Shown: positions 1-8,280 of the stretch, one piece after another
Layout: every line of letters starts with the position of its first letter
Numbering within the stretch: position 1 is the stretch's first letter
Source of the DNA: Saccoglossus kowalevskii
Taxonomy: Eukaryota; Hemichordata; Enteropneusta; Harrimaniidae
DNA: 10,979 bases
Assembly (NCBI RefSeq): GCF_000003605.2
Contig: NW_003116505.1
Span: forward strand, 9,730-20,708
Reading direction: 5' to 3'
Position numbers and translations under genes: made by a program
The notes under the pieces: model-generated
The model's input: the letters and a program-made list of their open reading frames with translations, nothing else
Told to the model about the DNA's origin: nothing
Database searches by the model: none

Positions 1-947
1 GAATTTTAGCTATCAATCTAAAGACTGCATCTATCGTCAGAAAATATTTACTTACAAACAAAAAGGTGCTAATTTTACAAAGTTGACTTGTATTGTTTAA
101 AGCCGATACCACATCGCACGACTATGTCTATTGTTTACAAATTATTATCCACGACTGGCAGGATGCTTGTCGGTCGGTACGCAAGTATAATAACAATATT
201 ACAATAGTCGGATGCGTTTCCGTGGTGGTCGCTAATTTTGAGTGCCGGTCGGGCCGACCAGCGTGACGAGATCCCCAATGAAAAAAGCACTGTGGCGGTC
301 TTGCTAATCACCGTGGCGGTGTCAGACCGGTGTGGCGGCAAATCGAAGCACTGTGGCGGGACCGCCACGCTGTTTACATTCTGGGGAGAACACTGTATTT
401 ACATATTACAGTCTGTAATTAAATTCAAATTTATTTATCTAAAATGTCACAGCAACTTAACGGTTGATGGTACAAATAATAAATTACAGCAATACGCCAA
501 ATTATTATATGGTCAATTAATAAGATCATGAAATTGATGAACATATTCCTGGCCGAAACGTTTCAAAAGCATCTCATTTTAACCTTTTACAATAGACATT
601 AATATTGCAACAATAATTTGTTTGTTTCTGTTTTTAGTCTGCAGCATTTGCGTTTCTAAATTGTGAAACATAATGTGTTGACTTAATTAATGTTGAATAT
701 TAATTAATATTCATATATGACATAGATCATAAATATTCATGAGCGCCCGGCACTCCCATTGGGCTGGCGAGATCCCTGATAACCTATTGCCAAGAACAGG
801 TGGCATACTGTCACTGGTCAGTAGTGTTAAACTGCTTCAATTACCCAGTGTGTTTGTGTTTTCAGCATACAGTATACCTTACCAGACTTTAGAAATTGGT
901 CATTATATGTGATAGTAATATATTTTAATGTTTGTGTACACTTGTAG
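1..947 (+). other. Non-coding stretch upstream of COX7A exon (probable intron and/or 5' flank)
   Basis: This must contain at least the 3' end of an intron, because the COX7A reading frame is closed by an in-frame TAG at 945-947 that doubles as the splice acceptor. I looked in the + frames for a mitochondrial presequence exon ending in a KQKLFQ-like segment, as in animal COX7A, and found none, so the first exon or exons are probably upstream of the window. The stretch is AT-rich apart from a GC-rich block at about 215-370 and a smaller one at about 741-800. A perfect 18-bp AT palindrome lies at 695-712. A 57-codon ORF at 739-912 resembles nothing I know. Confidence 0.6.
215..370 (+). repeat. 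GC-rich block with four spaced GTGGCGG motifs and a terminal inverted copy
   Basis: GTGGCGG occurs at 292-298, 313-319, 332-338 and 353-359, so start-to-start spacings are 21, 19 and 21 bp. The last copy is followed after two bases by its exact reverse complement CCGCCAC (362-368), forming a 7-bp inverted repeat. A GGTGGTCGC relative lies near 221-229. The block is rich in CpG compared with the surrounding AT-rich DNA. It may be a promoter-like CpG cluster, or the remnant of a short tandem or mobile repeat. The motif positions are read directly; the function is unknown. Confidence 0.6.
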
Positions 948-1094
948 GCAAATAAAGACATACCAGTTCATCTGCGAGGGGGCAGTATGGATGTACTCCT
1001 TTATCGTCTTACAATGGGTGGCACCGTCTTTGGGGTTGGCTGGACATTATATGCACTATGGAAAGCCTCATTCCCACAGACTCCAGCTGAATAG
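948..1094 (+). CDS. COX7A: Cytochrome c oxidase subunit 7A, terminal coding exon (partial gene)
   Basis: COX7A is a small single-pass subunit of respiratory complex IV in the inner mitochondrial membrane; the related COX7A2L/SCAF1 helps join complexes III and IV. Reading GCA AAT AAA GAC from 948 gives ANKDIPVHLRGGSMDVLLYR, then LTMGGTVFGVGWTLYALWKA, then SFPQTPAE and TAG (1092-1094). This matches the family core (IPLYLKGGVADALLYRATM in vertebrates), the transmembrane helix and the SFPK-like end, with the same spacing from YR-TM to SFP and no gaps. The exon is preceded by AG at 946-947 and by an in-frame stop, so a splice acceptor there is required. The mitochondrial presequence and the part before the IP(V/L) motif are not seen and presumably lie upstream. 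A longer ORF in another frame (928-1170) covers the exon but resembles nothing. COX7A and COX7A2L-type proteins cannot be told apart from this exon. I am confident of the family and less sure of the exact exon start. Confidence 0.88.
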   Translation, partial: ANKDIPVHLRGGSMDVLLYRLTMGGTVFGVGWTLYALWKASFPQTPAE

Positions 1095-1307
1095 TTACAA
1101 CACAGTACTCAAGTGTAGTTTACTGTATTTGTGTGTTTTACCTTGTATTAAATCCAATGTATTTATCTGATTATACAATAATGGTTTCTTGGGTGTGTGT
1201 GATACTTACATTCTAACTAGGTACATTACCATTGTATAATGCTTTGCATTCTGGAATAAAACTCTAATTGTTGTTACATGATGCTAATTTGTTTGTTTTT
1301 AAATAAA
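1095..1307 (+). terminator. COX7A 3' UTR with poly(A) signals
   Basis: The sequence after the COX7A stop is AT-rich with no continued ORF. A canonical AATAAA lies at 1255-1260, about 160 bases after the stop, and is followed by TG- and T-rich sequence (1268-1300), as expected downstream of a cleavage site. A second AATAAA lies at 1302-1307. The first is the more likely end of the transcript. The signals are visible directly; their use is inferred. Confidence 0.65.
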
Positions 1308-1970
1308 AAGTGTGATAAAAATAGTGTAGTTTTTGCAAAATGGGGGAGTGATCTCACCGAAAATTAAACTGTTGTGCTTATTGTGAAAGTTTGGGTTACT
1401 ATTATAATATTCATAAGTTAAAAATGTACATAACACATGGCCTGGTAGATAGTCATGGCGTCGTGTGTTGTCTTGGAAATGGCAACTCAATGATATGGTA
1501 ACCTGAAGTTGAACAGCACTGTTCTAGAATAATAATGGTATAATTAAAAAATGGAAACAAACTATCCAATCATTTCCACTGACTACAATTCCAGTCAGGT
1601 GAAGGTTGCTTCCAAGAGGCACAAGTTGTTTGTTTTTCACAGTCATCTACTTTTTCATAAATTAATGTCTAGATTGGGTTTACGATTAGGATCTTAGGAA
1701 CCAGTGAGTTTACAATTTTATACCCACAACAGTTAAGTTTATATCGGTAATTGTAAAAACACAAAAGTATACAACTATTGACTTGTACCGCAAGAAACCA
1801 AATAAAAAGTAAAATTTTGGTTACATCTCTCACATGACCGACCAGTACATAATTTATCAAAAGGTTTTTTAGGGATGCTTTGTCGTGTGCTCATTAATTC
1901 AGCACCATTGAAAAAATTACTTGATTATGTAAATTGTTCATGAATAATGAACCAAATCTCCAATAGCTTA
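1308..1970. other. Intergenic, nothing recognised
   Basis: AT-rich sequence between the COX7A 3' end and the first foldback repeat. Short ORFs occur on the - strand (1299-1490 and 1669-1860) but they have low-complexity, AT-driven composition and resemble no protein I know. I see no RNA gene or repeat structure here. Confidence 0.5.
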
Positions 1971-2184
1971 TTAGTCCCCTGTTTGGACGAAGTCCGAAAA
2001 CGGGGACTTATAATTCGGTCTCTGTGAGTCGGTGCGTCAGTCCATTCGAAGTCATATCTCAGAATCCCTTGGACCGATTCCGTTCATTCTTTGCATGTGC
2101 CTAGTAATTTATGTGGGACATATGCACATGCAGTGGTTTAGCGATTTAATTTAAAATGGCCGACTGGCAGCCATCTTGTTTTTT

Positions 2185-2909
2185 AGCTCCGCTGTCGACT
2201 TTGTCGAGCGGAGCTTATCATACGAGTGATTGTCCGGCGTCGTCCGGCGTCCATGTCAATGTTTTACTTTTTCGACATCTTCTTGAAAGCTACAAGCCTG
2301 AATGCTTTGATACTTAGTGTATATGTACCTTGGGTAGACCTCTCTCAGATTTGTTCATTTCATGATCATATCTTCAATTCTCTAATTTTGGTGAATATTT
2401 TTGTAATTTTTGGTAAAAAGTGATATTTTCGACTTCTTGTTAAAAACTGCAAGTCCAATTGCTTTGATATTACATATATAGGTACTATATATGGATCTCT
2501 CATATTTGTTCATTTTGTAATGATATCTTTAGTTCTCTAATTTTGGTGAATATTTTTGGTAAAAAGTGATATTTTCGACTTCTTGTTAAAAACCGCAAGT
2601 CCGATTGCTTTGATACTACATATATAGGTACTACATGTGGATCTCTCTCAGATTTGTTCATTTTGTAATGATATCTTTAATTCTCTAATTTTGGTGAATA
2701 TTTTTGTCATTTTTGGTAAAAAGTGATATTTTCTTCCTGTTAAAAACCACAATCATTTATGGTTAAAAATTATATTTTTAAATTCTTGTTGAAAACAGCA
2801 AATCCCATAGCATTGATACTATGCATATTGTTCATTTTCTAATGATATCTTCTGTTCTTTAATTGAAATGTGCATTGCTAACAGCGGAGCTATCTCAGCC
2901 GAGAGGCTG
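2185..2909. mobile_element. Inner repeat with AGCTCCGCT hairpin end and four tandem modules
   Basis: It begins with a hairpin: AGCTCCGCTGTCGAC (2185-2199), a TTT loop, then GTCGAGCGGAGCT (2203-2215), giving 13 pairs with a two-base bulge. It ends with AGCGGAGCT (2883-2891), an inverted copy of the left end, and a small CAGCC-GAGA-GGCTG hairpin (2896-2909). A short direct CGTCCGGCGTC duplication follows the left hairpin (about 2232-2252). CTTGTTT flanks the element on both sides (2175-2181 and 2910-2916) and may be a target-site duplication, though it is T-rich. There is no transposase. It sits inside the GGGGACT element and is therefore the younger insertion. Confidence 0.6.
2262..2880 (+). 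repeat. Tandem array of about four units of 146-160 bp
   Basis: Units at about 2262-2423, 2424-2569, 2570-2726 and 2727-2880 each start with a TATTTTCGACTTCTTG-like sequence, pass through a GCTTTGATA motif and TTTGTTCATTT, and (the first three) end in GGTAAAAAGTGA. The second and third are clearly the closest pair. The second is shorter, chiefly because it lacks about 11 bases near its end. The fourth is strongly diverged and lacks the usual end. This array forms the core of the inner repeat element. An apparent ORF at 2226-2423 is just the first unit read through. Confidence 0.8.
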
Positions 2910-3421
2910 CTTGTTTAAATATGTTGTTTTTTGGACATGCTTTGTCAGTTTTCATTCAAACTTGGTACATAGATTATACATGTTAGGATACATGTCCTTG
3001 ACGATTTATTTCGCAATTGGATCAAAGATGGTCGACTGGCAGGCATCTTGTTTTTTTTTTATGCGGTATCTTGCATGTCCATGACAATTTGTTTCAAAAT
3101 CTGGTCAAGGATGGTCGATTGACAGCCATCTGACTTTTTGGCCTTACTACTATATTTCCACAATTTATGTACCATTTTCATTTGTATTTGGCACATACAT
3201 CATACATATCAGTGTGTTTCATAATCAGATCAAAGATGGCAGAATAACGGCTGTTTTTATTTTTGGCCATATTACTACTACACGGAACATGTGTTTTGAT
3301 GTAAATGAACAATCTGTTGTATACGCCACTTGGAACTCAAGTTTCAAGGACACACTCAGAACAACCCCTCCGCTTTAATATGACGAGCACAAAGGGAACT
3401 TTCAGAAATTTAACGGGGACT

Positions 3422-4603
3422 GTGTCATATTCAATGACTTGTAAATTAGATGCTCACCTGCTGTTGTTGCTATTGTGAGTTTGAATCCTAATCTCATTTA
3501 CTAGTTACAATTACACCTCTGTTAAAGTTTCAGTCTTAAACAATGTCTTGTCTATACAAGTGTGATTTACTGTAGCAGTCTACAATCTTCATATAAATAG
3601 TGTGAGCAGAGTTACAGAAAAAAAATTGTATTTTTTTTGCTGTGTACTTCAGTTTTACCAAAAACAATAGAATTTATTTCAGTAAATCTCTGAATACGAG
3701 TATGTTTACTATATTTTATAAATTGCGGGTGTTTTACTAGCTTTTATAGTCAGGAAAATGATTACAGCTTGGCTGATAAGAAGAAACGTGGTTTGCCACA
3801 AGTCATTGGTCTTGCCACTGGAAAAAAATGTTTCTTTCAAATAATAAGAAATAAGTTGCACTTGTGTGCACGTGTTCATGATGAGAGAACAACTTTGAAC
3901 TTATCGGTTCTTATTACCCAGTTAATGTGAGCAGTTTTGCAACAAAGAAACTTTTGGATTTACTAGTAGTCAAAACGTTTTGAAAAAGAAACTATTCAAT
4001 TTATGAGTAAATCAGACATTTAATTCTGGGAAAACTCTGTTATGGAAAATAAACGGCATATTTAGAACAATAGCATCAAGGCAAACAATAGTACAATAAA
4101 CATATGGCCAGAACAAAAGTGGTATAAGGTTTATTTCTAAATGAGTTGATGTGTGATTCTAGTGTGTGTATGTGAACTATAAAACATGGCCTGTGAAACC
4201 TACATGTGTGATATCAATGATCACTAATTTAACAAAGTTTTATACAGTACTGAGGTAATGGTAGAGGATAGTTTTGATTGAATCAAAGTGGTATCGAATG
4301 CAAATCACAAAGCTATCCCTCAATGCACTAAAATTAGGAATTGCGATATAGTCTCATAAAGTGAGTGCAAATTGCTCAAGCCTAAGTTGCTATCTGATAC
4401 AATGTTACTACTACTGCTAGTATGGTTATCTGATCTGAAAAGACTTTGGTACTTGGCAATGTCTGATGGTTGGCTGTGCTCATCTATGCTAATGAAGGTT
4501 ATTGTTCCAAAATGATCTACATGTACTTACTATTATGCAAATTAGATCTACTGTTATGTGTGGGAGCCATCACGCTGTCCAACATGACTGGCAATGCAGT
4601 GCC
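3422..4603. other. Intergenic, nothing recognised
   Basis: AT-rich DNA between the foldback repeat and the diverged repeat copy near 4604. I find no ORF with recognisable protein character, no tRNA-like fold and no array. Only short homopolymer runs, such as those near 3619-3640, stand out. Confidence 0.5.
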
Positions 4604-4705
4604 TTGAGTGTTTGAATTTTGTGTAAACAATGTATTTTGCATGTGTTGTTTATGTTGCTGTGGGACATGTATCGTGCACGATGAGGCGCAACGTCCACTG
4701 GTGTT
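4604..4705 (+). repeat. Diverged repeat, copy 1 (CpG-poor)
   Basis: It aligns with 5680-5781 over about 95-100 bases at roughly 70% identity by eye. Shared anchors are GTGTT(T/C)G, TGTAAA, CAATGTATTTT, GTTGT, ATCG and CACTG/GACTG. The downstream copy has one extra TAAA. Several differences are TG here against CG there. ORFs on both strands over this copy (4517-4753 and 4608-4808) are not kept in the other copy, so it is not a coding exon. Confidence 0.55.
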
Positions 4706-5639
4706 TAATGTTGGTGGATGCAGTGTTTGGTTATTGGTGAAAATAGGCTCCATGGTTAGAAGCGTGGCAAATGCAACAGATGTTCTGAGTTTAAATTGTC
4801 TAAGGTAAGATCTTGTATACTATACACACTGTGAGAAAGTTCCTTTCATCGTATACCGACTTGTTTCAAGTAGACAAATTCTATTTTTTATTTTAATTAG
4901 ATCATTGTAATAAAATAAAACAATGATTTGATTTGCTAAAGAAATCATAAAGAAATACCCATGATTCTTTGCAGGTTTTCTTCAATTATTTGCTACCATA
5001 CATGCAAAAGAAAGTGTAGGTGGGCAGTATGTATCTACTATTGTGCGGTGTGATTGGTTGTTTCAAACATTCATGCCTTTATGAAACAGTGTATAATGAT
5101 TTATAAATTCATGGGGAAATAAAATAATTGCCTAACACATGAGCAAGACTTGTTTTGTTTTTGTGAAGTACCGTAGTACAATAACAATGTACAGTGTAAG
5201 CATGAGATTTGATAATTCACTATTAAATTTACTCTGTTCACACTCGCAGATTATAAAGTTGATCATTAAAGAGCAGTGTTCAGCGTGCCGCGCATGTGCA
5301 ACATTTTTGTTGATAAACATTGATTTTCCCACAATCCAGTGCACTCTTTTAATGGGAATCATCAGTATGTGTTTTGATGAAGGCTAGTGTCTTCTTCGAT
5401 AACTTCCAATCACTAAAGAAATGACATAGTTGAAACTTAGTAAAGTTTCAGTTTATACTTATTTGTCTGCGCAAAAGTCAAAGTCGCCATCACCCTTTAA
5501 GATTTGCAATGAAATAAGGAATGTTCGATTATCCAGTAATCAAAAATATATCTAAACCATGAACAAAAACGGTAATATTTATGTGGGAAGATGCTGTTTT
5601 CTTAGTTCAAAATAATTATTTAAATGCTATCCAAGAGGG
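4706..5639. other. Intergenic, nothing recognised
   Basis: AT-rich sequence before the CpG-rich region of ANKEF1. Two overlapping ORFs on opposite strands (5139-5387 and 5132-5362) resemble no known protein. The segment near 5279-5300 has a small local rise in CpG and GC. No repeat or RNA gene is seen. Confidence 0.45.
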
Positions 5640-5679
5640 ATTGAACTATTCTTGTTTTAAAGTGCGGTAGTCTCGCACA

Positions 5680-5781
5680 GCGCGTGTTCGTATTTCATGT
5701 AAATAAACAATGTATTTTACACACGTTGTATACGTCGCTATGAGTCCTATATCGAACAAGACGCGGCACGACGACTGCCGC
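5680..5781 (+). repeat. Diverged repeat, copy 2 (CpG-retaining, inside ANKEF1 promoter region)
   Basis: Partner of the copy at 4604-4705, in the same orientation about 1.08 kb downstream. This copy keeps CpG at positions where the first has TpG, for example TTCG against TTTG, ACGTTG against GTGTTG, TACGTCG against TATGTTG, and GACG against GATG. The family is not recognised. Confidence 0.55.
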
Positions 5782-5959
5782 CATTTAAATAACAACAAAT
5801 AAATTTGTATAAATTTTAATCGCGGTGACGGTAGCATCGAATATGTGGCACATAATTTGGCCGTTAGAGGGCGTGATGTTTATGAGCATGGCGATCAGTG
5901 AAAGAATAATAATTAACCCGATCACCACCATTGATAGTCAAATCATCTTGTAGTGTACG

Positions 5960-5973
5960 GCGACCATAGTAAC
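5960..5973 (+). promoter_or_regulatory. X-box-like RFX site upstream of ANKEF1
   Basis: GCGACCATAGTAAC fits the ciliary X-box consensus RYYNYYATRRNRAC at 13 of 14 positions; only the G at position 3 departs. The right half, CCATAGTAAC, is perfect. It lies about 400 bp upstream of the ATG within the CpG-rich region. RFX factors acting through X-boxes activate many ciliary genes in animals, which suits ANKEF1. Binding is inferred from the motif only. Confidence 0.5.
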
Positions 5974-6241
5974 AAGCACCCATTGCTCCATGTCTATTTC
6001 CGTGAGGTCCTAAATGCAAACTTCTAACTTCTATCTGTTTTTCACATCTGAACTTGAGTTTTACCTTCCTAGTATATCGATGCTACAGCATTGAAAGCCA
6101 GGAAACAGTTATTGGCGAAATTACCGGCCGTGAAATGGCGATAGGAAGTAACTATTTCTAGTTGTACGCTTCATTTGTTGTGTCGACTTGTGCCAACACC
6201 TCTGACGGCAATTTTGGCAGCCAAGTGTGAACATCGTGGAT

Positions 6242-6249
6242 TATATAAA
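6242..6249 (+). promoter_or_regulatory. TATA-like box
   Basis: TATATAAA lies in an otherwise CpG-rich stretch 128 bases before the ANKEF1 start codon. Such motifs arise easily by chance in AT-rich DNA, so the position rather than the motif is the main support. Confidence 0.35.
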
Positions 6250-6280
6250 CGTATCACAACGGAAATACGCAGATCCGTGG

Positions 6281-6325
6281 ATGACGTTTTTTGACGAATT
6301 TAGTCGGAACCAGACGTTTGGGTAA
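6281..6325 (+). other. Possible upstream ORF of 14 codons in the ANKEF1 leader
   Basis: ATG at 6281 opens MTFFDEFSRNQTFG and stops at TAA 6323-6325, 51 bases before the ANKEF1 ATG. If transcription starts upstream of 6281 it would be the first ATG met and could lower translation of the main ORF. The stop overlaps GGGTAAAT, which could also be read as a weak splice donor. Confidence 0.3.
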
Positions 6326-6376
6326 ATAGAAACGTCGTGATCACACAGGTGGTTGTAGTGACCAGTGGCAGTGACA

Positions 6377-6722
6377 ATGCCGATTGCCGAGTCTAGACTC
6401 GAAATTCTCCAGGTACATAAACTTTTGCAATGTGTCCGACACGAGGACAAGGAACAAATCGAGAAACTCTGTTCCAATGGTGTTCCACACTTAGTAAATT
6501 ATAGCGAACCCACAAATGGAGAGACGGCCTTGCATTTGGCGGCGATCAATAACAACGAAGACATGGTGCGTTATTTGCTAGATTTGGGAGCTCATCCTAA
6601 TGTAGTGGATTTGAAAGGTCGAACTGCAGCCATGAAGGCGACAGAATATGGACACGTACAGACTCTAGAAGTACTTGCAACTAGTGGTTCTGATATGAAA
6701 TTAAGAGACACGGAAGGCAAAG
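6377..6722 (+). CDS. ANKEF1: ANKEF1 (ANKRD5) exon 1: N-terminus and first ankyrin repeats
   Basis: ANKEF1 is an ankyrin-repeat protein, with an EF-hand in vertebrate relatives, linked to motile cilia and the sperm axoneme. The start is ATG 6377, with A at -3. The frame runs back to GTG 6365 but is closed by TGA at 6359-6361. The protein begins MPIAESRLEILQVHKLLQCV, matching the vertebrate start (MALADKRLENLQ-like), and continues with KEQIEKL, a VNYSEPTNG segment, ankyrin repeat 1 at residues about 48-78 (TALHLAA and YLLDLGAHPN) and repeat 2 at about 81-111 (GRTAAMKATEYGH). It closes with a third repeat opening at TEGK. The exon ends at 6722 with GGCAAAG followed by gtaagg, a strong donor, leaving one base of a split codon. 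Joining to 10104 gives G+AT, Asp116, and EGKDILFYC, the same junction context as vertebrate EGKGVLFYC. The ORF runs a few codons into the intron, to TAA at 6731-6733. The identification is confident. Confidence 0.93.
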
Positions 6723-7509
6723 GTAAGGCGTAATTTTAATCGTAATAATATACAAAGAGGTATCAACACAAATTACTTCAAACAATAGTCTTTATATATG
6801 TCTGTATTCATTTAGTGTGTTTACTCGGCTTGCCAACCAATCTACTTAGACTGATGGGGTTCCATGTTAAGGGAGTATCTGGGATGGTGGTAGGGCTGTG
6901 GGTGTCTGCCTTCTTACCAAAGTTTGATTTTCAATGTGAACTGTATAATTTATCACCATAAAGAAAAATTCCATTCATTTTTTTGGCTATATAAATGAGA
7001 ATAATATTTTTGTTGATGTATATTAATAAAAAAAAATGCACAAAAATAATGTTGATCACACTGCATTCGGTTGAATTTGAGTGCTTCACAAAATGTCTGG
7101 TTGGTTATGAGAATCTATATAATCAGTGCATCACCTACCCCATCCCATGCATGAAATTGAGGCAATGTGTTCATATGCTACCCATCAGAAAAACTGAAAG
7201 GAAAAAAAGCCTTACATATTTAAACCATTACAACATATGATAGTCATACGGTATATATAAAATGTAAGGTGCCTAACACAACTACCTTCTTTATCAAATT
7301 TGTTTTTGGTTGTTGACAAATAAAAGTTAATAGTTGATCAAAGTAGTCAGTTTATGGATATTCTGAGTTGTTCATAATATGCCATAACCAGGTATAACCA
7401 TGACAATTCCGCTAACTGTGGTATGAACCAGATATCCTAGGATTATTACAAACTGTTGTCTATATCGTCCTTGAACTTTGTTAGTCTCCATATAAGCCAT
7501 AATAATCAT

Positions 7510-7523
7510 GTTGCCATGGTGAA
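7510..7523 (-). promoter_or_regulatory. X-box-like RFX site in intron 1
   Basis: GTTGCCATGGTGAA on the + strand matches RYYNYYATRRNRAC at 13 of 14 positions, departing only at the last base. Read on the - strand it is TTCACCATGGCAAC, with a perfect CCATGGCAAC half. It may act as an intronic RFX-responsive element. A chance match is possible in a 3.4-kb intron. Confidence 0.35.
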
Positions 7524-8280
7524 TTACACAAGTGTGGTTTAATATTATCCTTTAGATTGAAAAGAGCAGATGAAATGTATGCTTATAGCTGGCAGACAGG
7601 GTTAGTGAGGTCACGTAAAGTGAGAACACATCAATTGTGTTTGGATTGCAGTCTTTGCAACCTTGTAGAAATTAGCTGAAACCTTAAGTACCTGACTCAA
7701 AGGCAAAAGCTATTATTTAGTGACATATGTCATAGTTAATAGTACAGAGAATGGAATTAAATTATTGGGTCATTATATGATATGTTTGATGTGGAAAATG
7801 AAGTGAAAAAGTATGTTTTGTTGGTTTTAAGGGCATTTTATATTCATTTTCAATAGCAAGGACTTACATATCTCAAAATAATGCTCTACACAGGCTAGAT
7901 AGATGAGTTACTTATTAAGGTCACAAGGTTATTAAAAAGACATTCTATTTATATTGAAATAGACATTAAATTGTCACTGGTATATACACCCATATGAAAA
8001 ACACACAAGTACGGAATAACAGCACATTGTCAAATAAATATTTTGGTTTCTGATGGGGGTATAGCAAATAATAACTTATGTTGCAGTAAAAATGAAATGC
8101 AACAATCAAGTACAAGCCATATTCAAATGTAGTATCTATTGAGCATGTTTTGAGAAAATGTACATTGCATTTTGATAACAAATTTCCATAGAATATAAAA
8201 CACTACATTAATTAAATTTCTGAAACTTTGTTAGAATACTAAGATTTGTATCAGTTATATTCAGTGACTGGGTTGGTGGG

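Larger units (their letters stand above)
1971..3421. mobile_element. Foldback/MITE-like repeat with GGGGACT ends, interrupted by a second element
   Basis: The left end is a strong hairpin: 1971-1988 (TTAGTCCCCTGTTTGGAC) pairs with 1992-2010 around a GAA loop, with a few mismatches. The right end carries AACGGGGACT (3412-3421), an inverted match to AGTCCCCTGTT at 1973-1983. Between them are imperfect tandem modules marked by GATGG(C/T)CGACTGGCAG-type sequence at about 2156-2178, 3028-3050 and 3110-3132, each followed by a T-rich run; a weaker fourth lies near 3234. No transposase ORF is visible, so it would be a non-autonomous element. Its interior is split at about 2182-2910 by another repeat. 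No clear target-site duplication was found, so the outer limits are approximate. Confidence 0.6.
5640..6376 (+). promoter_or_regulatory. CpG-rich promoter region and 5' UTR of ANKEF1
   Basis: A hand count gives roughly 45-50 CpG dinucleotides in about 740 bp, far above the flanking DNA, where 100-base stretches often have none. It ends at the ANKEF1 start codon. Inside it are an X-box-like RFX site (5960-5973), a GCCGCCAT motif of the YY1 type (about 5778-5785), a TATATAAA (6242-6249) and two TGACG half-sites (6282-6286 and 6292-6296) between the TATA-like box and the ATG. A TATA-driven start would fall near 6270-6280, giving a 5' UTR of about 100 bases, but dispersed CpG-promoter starts further upstream are equally possible. 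Confidence 0.65.

Noticed and set aside
238-531. 97-codon ORF over the GC-rich block
   Set aside because: Its repeated TVAV and CGG stretches come from the GTGGCGG motifs; no protein family is recognised and the second half is AT-driven.
695-712. Perfect 18-bp palindrome GAATATTAATTAATATTC, and a similar one at 8530-8547
   Set aside because: Real palindromes, but AT-only or nearly so; such sequences are common in AT-rich DNA and nothing around them suggests a function.
739-912. 57-codon ORF starting MSARHSHWAGEIPDN just before the COX7A exon
   Set aside because: It does not look like a mitochondrial presequence or the pre-IPVHL part of COX7A and has no matching donor; openness is partly due to the GC-rich block at its start.
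928-1170. 80-codon ORF overlapping the COX7A exon
   Set aside because: It shows no family resemblance; the conserved protein is in a different frame of the same strand.
2226-2423. 65-codon ORF inside the repeat
   Set aside because: It is the first unit of the tandem module in the inner element; later units do not keep the frame.
4517-4808. Opposed ORFs of 78 and 66 codons
   Set aside because: They resemble no protein and overlap a repeat whose other copy at 5680-5781 does not keep either frame.
5132-5387. Overlapping ORFs on both strands, 76 and 82 codons
   Set aside because: Mirror ORFs with no recognisable domain, no splice context and AT-driven composition.
6365-6376. Start of ANKEF1 at 6365 (MAVT extension)
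   Set aside because: The codon at 6365 is GTG, an in-frame TGA lies at 6359-6361, and ATG 6377 gives the N-terminus expected from orthologues.
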